Source of the DNA: Escarpia spicata
Taxonomy: Eukaryota > Annelida > Polychaeta > Sabellida > Siboglinidae
Direction: 5' to 3'
NCBI GenBank assembly: GCA_963995525.1
Contig: OZ023211.1
Coordinates: forward strand, 56,540,971 to 56,604,970
Length of the DNA: 64,000 nucleotides
A model generated the notes under the pieces. The model did no database searches. It had not been told where the DNA came from and worked only from the letters and a program-made list of their open reading frames with translations. Position numbers and translations under genes: made by a program. Position 1 is the first letter of the stretch. Every line of letters starts with the position of its first letter. Positions 61,801-64,000 of this stretch are shown one piece after another.

Positions 61801-63625
61801 ATGTAACCAATAGGACATGGCCCTGCCACATTCTTCCCTCCTTTTGTCTTTTGGAGAGGACTAATGTAACCAATAGGACCTGGCCCCGCCACATTCTTCC
61901 CTCTATGTCTTTTGGAGAGTACTAATGTAACCAATAGGACCGGGTCCTGCCACACTCTTCCCTTACCATATTTAATGGTGTATTTTTCCATCTAAGTATA
62001 CATCTATGTTTGTTATAACGTCATGGAAGCAGGGTGTTCCACAACAGTAACAAGTTAATAGAACAATTTACAATATTTTGCGACATTATTTGTATCTAGA
62101 ATTAACATATTTCATTTTCCATATGAACATGATTCCCACAGACAGAATATTTGCTGCAGCAGTTAACGAACCGATACAAGAGGGGATAATCTTCTAAATA
62201 CCAGTACCACTATGACTTAGAGAGCCTTGACCATGTTGTCACAGCTGTGAGATTAATTCAACATTTGTTTTGGCAGCTCAGCTATTTGGAGCAGATATAG
62301 CAGCAGGCAGTGTTGAGAAGGACTTTCACCAGTTTCCAGCAAGCTTAGCATAGTCAAACAAAACAGGGCCTTTGTTGGCTTCAGTTGTGTATTCACCGAT
62401 CATGATCAGAGGGCAGTTGTGTTGATTCTGGGTGTAGTGGTCATTCACTAGGAGTGCAACTACAGTGGACTAAGTGGCATAGGGCCACAATTAGTGTCAG
62501 TCCACTGAATGAGTTCTCTTGTAAATAGTGTTTTTTGGTGAAGTAATAATTTTTTTCGAGCCCTTTTACATGGGACATCTTGATCCAGTGAATACTGAAT
62601 GTACTACTGCATTAGATCTTTCATGAGGTAGTACTAAATATATACGCTAGTCACTCACATATTCACATAATGACTATTCTGCAGAACACGCCAATATTTC
62701 AAAATCTGTCACCAGAAATTGAGGGGTATCAGGTTTGGGTGTTTTTTTCTGAAAAACGAGGTACGAGATTTTCACGAATTTTCCACACGTGGTCAGTTAA
62801 TTAATTTTTCATGCATTGAGAAAGTTGAAAGAAAATCTAGTTAAATTATCCATCCATGGCCACCTATGTAAAATATATTGTGGTTTCACCCCAGTTGTCT
62901 TGGGATGCGATCTCAGCATCCTGTGTCTTGCCCACTGGCTGGTAATACTAACAAACAATAGAACATAGCAATAAGAGCCAGTACACCAGGGGCTGTGTTT
63001 GCAAAGTCTGTACCATGTGAACCTTCGTACAAACGGTAGTTCATAGTTACAATTGTCCACAAGGTCCTGCAATTTTTTACGATTGTCCCTATTAATTTTC
63101 ATCAAACATCCGCATAGATACCTTTGTATGATACAATTACTAGATAACACCGACCCATGATTGTTTCAGATATAATACCACTACAGATCAAAGTGGATTT
63201 TTGCACACAACAAATTTATCAGCTTGTTTTTACCTGACAGCGTGAATATGTCACATTATCATGTATGATATTAATTTACGTATTGTGCGAGATTCATTAA
63301 TCACACCACTAGGAAATTGTATCTGCATCCAAGCCAATAATTCACAAAACTGAATGTTATTCATGTCCAATATCTATTGTTGTGCTTAATGCGGTTATAT
63401 TAATAATATAAATAATTTTGCTGTAACCTACAAAACAATAACTCCTTTTTCACCAATTGGCATGTAACCATTCTCAAGCTAACATTAAGTAATGCAGGGA
63501 GAAAACAAGACAATCTGAGTGATTGTTGTCTCTGCAAGACATTGAATGACTGTATTCTTATTTGTTTGTTTTTGTTTCCTTAGGAACGAGTCGCCAACGT
63601 AACCAAATCTCAAGAAATAGTTGAT
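31547..63625 (+). CDS. PPP1R14: PP1 inhibitor of the PPP1R14 family (CPI-17/PHI-1/KEPI), 3' partial
   Basis: These small cytosolic proteins inhibit protein phosphatase 1 when phosphorylated on a conserved Thr. Exons 31547-31855, 52516-52602 and 63584-63625 are all phase 0-0 and give 146 codons so far; the rest lies beyond the window. Exon 1 has a disordered Pro/Ser-rich N-terminus, then RKKYLTAKYG, where Thr72 matches the inhibitory Thr38 of CPI-17 (VTVKYD context), then RKRLAVEDWVDTELRRLYDA. There are three more residues between this Thr and the conserved Trp than in CPI-17. Exon 2 carries the acidic EIDLDELLDLDEETDRR helix. ATG at 31547 has G at -3 and +4; a second ATG lies at 31580. Which vertebrate paralogue it equals cannot be said; one ancestral gene is likely. 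Confidence 0.92.
31856..33983. other. PPP1R14 intron 1, first part
   Basis: AT-rich. No gene or bounded repeat recognised. Confidence 0.6.
33984..34137. repeat. AT-rich tandem repeat
   Basis: Repeated TAATAATAA and TTAATTAACTAATAATAA units, variable in length. Confidence 0.85.
34138..34959. other. PPP1R14 intron 1, unassigned
   Basis: No family-like coding sequence. The right end probably belongs to the retroposon tail that follows. Confidence 0.5.
34960..35032 (+). repeat. LINE or SINE 3' tail
   Basis: Ends with GTATAAATAAATTTGATTTGATTT, a short-repeat tail typical of L2/CR1-type retroposons. The body upstream is not recognisable. Confidence 0.55.
35033..36217. other. PPP1R14 intron 1, unassigned
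   Basis: AT-rich, with a short TATG/TATA microsatellite at about 35698-35745. A very decayed SINE-like stretch may lie at 35800-35905. No gene. Confidence 0.5.
36218..36457 (-). pseudogene. LINE C-terminal fragment
   Basis: The minus-strand frame reads FIDIINGNAPAYLRTNV, HHRYPTRASEL, IPRVKGSGQTSFLYTG and VCHWNSLPIETKQCR. This is the pattern at the C-terminal end of many LINE ORF2 proteins. Confidence 0.8.
36458..37974. other. PPP1R14 intron 1, unassigned, with SINE remnant
   Basis: 36485-36620 retains TATCCACCAGGTACTCATTAATACAG and GTCAATTGAGAATC, decayed matches to the SINE at 21075-21375. The rest is not recognised. Confidence 0.45.
37975..38050 (+). repeat. tRNA-like SINE head
   Basis: Plus-strand box A-like TGGTGATTAGAGTA and box B GGTTCAGAACC (38030-38040) at tRNA-like spacing. 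The flanks do not pair as an acceptor stem. Confidence 0.6.
38373..38424 (+). repeat. 17-bp triple repeat with one CRE
   Basis: CAGGTGACATCATCCTA occurs at 38373, 38390 and 38407. The middle copy has TGACGTCA, a perfect cAMP response element. Confidence 0.8.
38425..41384. other. PPP1R14 intron 1, unassigned
   Basis: AT-rich. A 176-residue minus-strand frame at 40638-41168 was examined and rejected. No gene seen. Confidence 0.5.
41385..41432. repeat. TG microsatellite
   Basis: TG run with GCGTGC and ATGCATGC interruptions. Confidence 0.9.
41433..42750. other. PPP1R14 intron 1, unassigned with a GC-richer patch
   Basis: About 42090-42440 is less AT-rich than its surroundings and contains TTAATTAATTGG and TTAATAATTAACC near its end. 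No coding frame. Confidence 0.4.
42751..43198. repeat. degenerate 39-bp units and a CACT microsatellite
   Basis: Scattered GTAAAGTACTTCAC-like and AGCCATTCATT-like text, and a CACT run at about 43021-43100. Appears to be the decayed edge of the next array. Confidence 0.7.
43199..43612 (+). repeat. 39-bp minisatellite with palindromic core
   Basis: Ten to eleven copies beginning at 43199, 43238, 43277 and so on every 39 bases. Each starts with the perfect palindrome GTGAAGTACTTCAC, changed to GTGAAGTAGTTCAC in copies at 43433 and 43550, then has ATTCACTCATTCAGTCT. Its length is a multiple of three, so it reads as an open frame on one strand. Confidence 0.97.
43613..45429. other. PPP1R14 intron 1, unassigned
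   Basis: A short TCAATCAATC run lies at 43865-43905. No gene recognised. Confidence 0.5.
45430..45706 (+). repeat. LINE 3' end with TTCTA tail
   Basis: A 3' UTR-like segment ending AATAAAGTTCTATTCTATTC. A direct 28-bp duplication built on GCCTCTTGGGGTTTCCAGAG lies at about 45565-45620. Confidence 0.65.
45830..46975 (+). pseudogene. decayed LINE reverse transcriptase
   Basis: Plus-strand pieces in changing frames: QFGFKKKHGIDMCIYVLKE, LIDRGVPSHIVRILAFWYAD, MYAGDLVVFVHPA (catalytic ADD changed to AGD), then KLYVSYNDIFRMVLGYDRYC and IPNCAAVIRNLTYRFICRL. The tail is ATTATTATTATAAG at 46960. Many stops. Same clade as the LINE at 13262-14480. Confidence 0.8.
46976..47749. other. PPP1R14 intron 1, unassigned
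   Basis: No recognisable feature. Confidence 0.5.
47750..48040 (+). repeat. two diverged tandem copies of about 164 bp
   Basis: GTTCAGCAACTTTTTCTC near 47759 and GTTCAGTAACTTTTTCTC near 47923, each followed by AATTTTGCA, ATCTGTATTT and a CTAAGGGC-CC block. Confidence 0.8.
48250..48650 (-). pseudogene. LINE ORF2 linker fragment
   Basis: The minus-strand frame has YLRAKGRLKKIKNDEANAG, KQISKCYHKQLHENLRNLK and KPAEYWDILNKASNSSEKFG. This resembles the basic linker between endonuclease and reverse transcriptase in LINE ORF2. A T run at about 48230-48253 lies at its downstream side. Confidence 0.75.
48651..50588. other. PPP1R14 intron 1, unassigned
   Basis: AT-rich, no gene. Holds a 27-bp palindrome at 49517-49543. 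Confidence 0.55.
49517..49543. repeat. 27-bp palindrome
   Basis: Arms CCCGGTTTTAACC and GGTTAAAACCGGG separated by one base, in AT-rich DNA. Confidence 0.95.
50596..51406. mobile_element. 811-bp foldback element with very long inverted arms
   Basis: The ends CAAAAATAGATAAGCGAG and its complement lie between two CTAGTAT copies (50589-50595 and 51407-51413). The inverted match continues inward through TGAACAACTCA, GGACCTACAA, ATGACATGAAATC-like text, AAGCTCCACCCACTTT and GGCGTGACGTCACAAT, almost to the centre near 51050. No protein frame is recognised. Non-autonomous DNA transposon is the best reading. Confidence 0.88.
51414..52515. other. PPP1R14 intron 1, last part
   Basis: Includes a direct duplication of ACACGTAGTTGTATATTTC at about 51429-51486 and the text AAGATGGCGGGCCATG at about 51777. 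No gene. Confidence 0.55.
52516..52602 (+). CDS. PPP1R14: PPP1R14 exon 2, followed by a GC donor
   Basis: 29 codons: DEDDTYDCEIDLDELLDLDE and TDRRLFVQ. Acceptor AATCCAG. The donor reads CAG/GCAAGT, the consensus for GC-AG introns. The nearest GT donors would not keep the family sequence. Confidence 0.9.
52603..56210. other. PPP1R14 intron 2, first part
   Basis: No gene. Contains a CA/GCATGC microsatellite at about 54300-54350 and clustered TGACCCCA motifs at 53730-53780. Confidence 0.55.
56211..56428 (+). repeat. 43-bp minisatellite, five copies
   Basis: Units begin GTCGGACA at 56223, 56266, 56309, 56352 and 56395 and contain CTACTCTTGGTGCTGACAGA. Nearly identical copies. Confidence 0.95.
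56429..60613. other. PPP1R14 intron 2, unassigned
   Basis: AT-rich. Open frames here show no domain or family pattern. No bounded repeat found. Confidence 0.5.
60614..61964. repeat. 63-bp satellite-like array, about 21 copies
   Basis: The unit contains CCAATAGGACC, GGCCCCGCCACACTCTTCCC, CTTTTGGAGAGGACTAA and TGTAA. Unit starts are 63 bases apart (for example 60679 and 60742). GC-rich against an AT-rich intron. Because 63 is divisible by three, both strands show long repetitive open frames that are not genes. The last copies are shorter and decayed. Confidence 0.98.
61965..63583. other. PPP1R14 intron 2, last part
   Basis: AT-rich. No gene or repeat recognised. Ends with TTTCCTTAG at exon 3. 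Confidence 0.55.
63584..63625 (+). CDS. PPP1R14: PPP1R14 exon 3 (14 codons)
   Basis: ERVANVTKSQEIVD between TTTCCTTAG and GTAAGT, phase 0-0. It fits the segment after the acidic helix in the family. Found by splice sites and phase, since it is too short for ORF detection. Confidence 0.75.
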
Positions 63626-64000
63626 GTAAGTACAACCTTACATAACATATTATTACAATAAATGGTATATATATATATATATATGTATACATATATATAT
63701 ATGTACATGTATATATATATATATATAAGAAGAAATGTATTAAATATAATATATATACATATATATATTGTATTTAATTGGTTGGTAAGAAGCATGATGT
63801 GAATGTATTTTATTAGGAATAATCGTAATAATATATATTAAAAAAGCATGCATGCAAACAATAAAACAAAAACTCCATCTTGTATGAATCAGCGGCTCCC
63901 TGGATAACCTTATCATAGAAGTTCATGGCATTCGTAATGCGTCAGACATTTTCGACTGCCTATTTATTCTTGGGTGCGACAATCATAAATTACAAGCAGC
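63626..64000. repeat. PPP1R14 intron 3 start with TA microsatellite
   Basis: TA-rich microsatellite with GTATAC and GTACATG interruptions at about 63666-63770, then unassigned intron to the window end. Confidence 0.7.

Noticed and set aside
63610..63795. 61-residue Ile/Tyr-rich frame
   Set aside because: Translation of a TA microsatellite.

Overview
The window is nuclear DNA of an animal: spliced genes with GT-AG introns, long AT-rich introns, tRNA-derived SINEs, LINEs, a Ty3-type and a DIRS-type retrotransposon, and minisatellites. The transposon mix and the protein sequences suggest a marine invertebrate, most likely a mollusc or another lophotrochozoan. The species is not identifiable by reading, and this placement is inference.

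Three protein-coding genes are supported. (1) The 3' part of a protein-L-isoaspartate O-methyltransferase gene (PCMT1-like, + strand, 542-17190). Its first exon lies upstream of the window. It has two different intact terminal exons, at 15348-15533 and 17011-17190. (2) A complete LRP11-like transmembrane receptor gene (- strand, 30605 down to 22123). Its eight exons join in phase to 854 codons: signal peptide, MANEC, Thr-rich stalk, EGF-like, LDLa, a 375-residue low-complexity exon, transmembrane helix and short tail. (3) The 5' part of a PPP1R14 (CPI-17/KEPI family) PP1-inhibitor gene (+ strand, exons at 31547-31855, 52516-52602 and 63584-63625, continuing past the window). From established knowledge, PCMT1(+), LRP11(-) and PPP1R14C(+) lie in this order and orientation on human 6q25.1, so the window looks like a conserved bilaterian linkage block.

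Layout. 1-2563: PCMT exons and introns. 2564-15264: a nest of mobile elements inside a PCMT intron. Its base is a DIRS-like element with inverted terminal repeats and an internal complementary region. Inserted into it are a Ty3-type element (3952-9666, minus strand, 5-bp target duplication), itself carrying a 5'-truncated LINE; a small TIR element (11844-12265); and a second LINE (about 13262-14480). 15348-19780: the two terminal exons and probable 3' untranslated sequence. 19785-21375: two related SINE copies. 22123-30605: LRP11-like gene, with minisatellites, an 84-bp-arm hairpin, a decayed LINE and an 818-bp TIR element in its introns. 30606-31546: short head-to-head intergenic region, a candidate divergent promoter. 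31547-64000: PPP1R14 exons separated by introns of about 20 kb and 11 kb, with LINE pieces, an 811-bp foldback element, and 39-, 43- and 63-bp tandem arrays.

The three genes are not an operon. They encode a cytosolic protein-repair enzyme, a membrane receptor and a phosphatase inhibitor. The best leads are the duplicated PCMT terminal exon, the modular LRP11-like gene with its novel large exon, the linkage block, and several well-bounded mobile elements.
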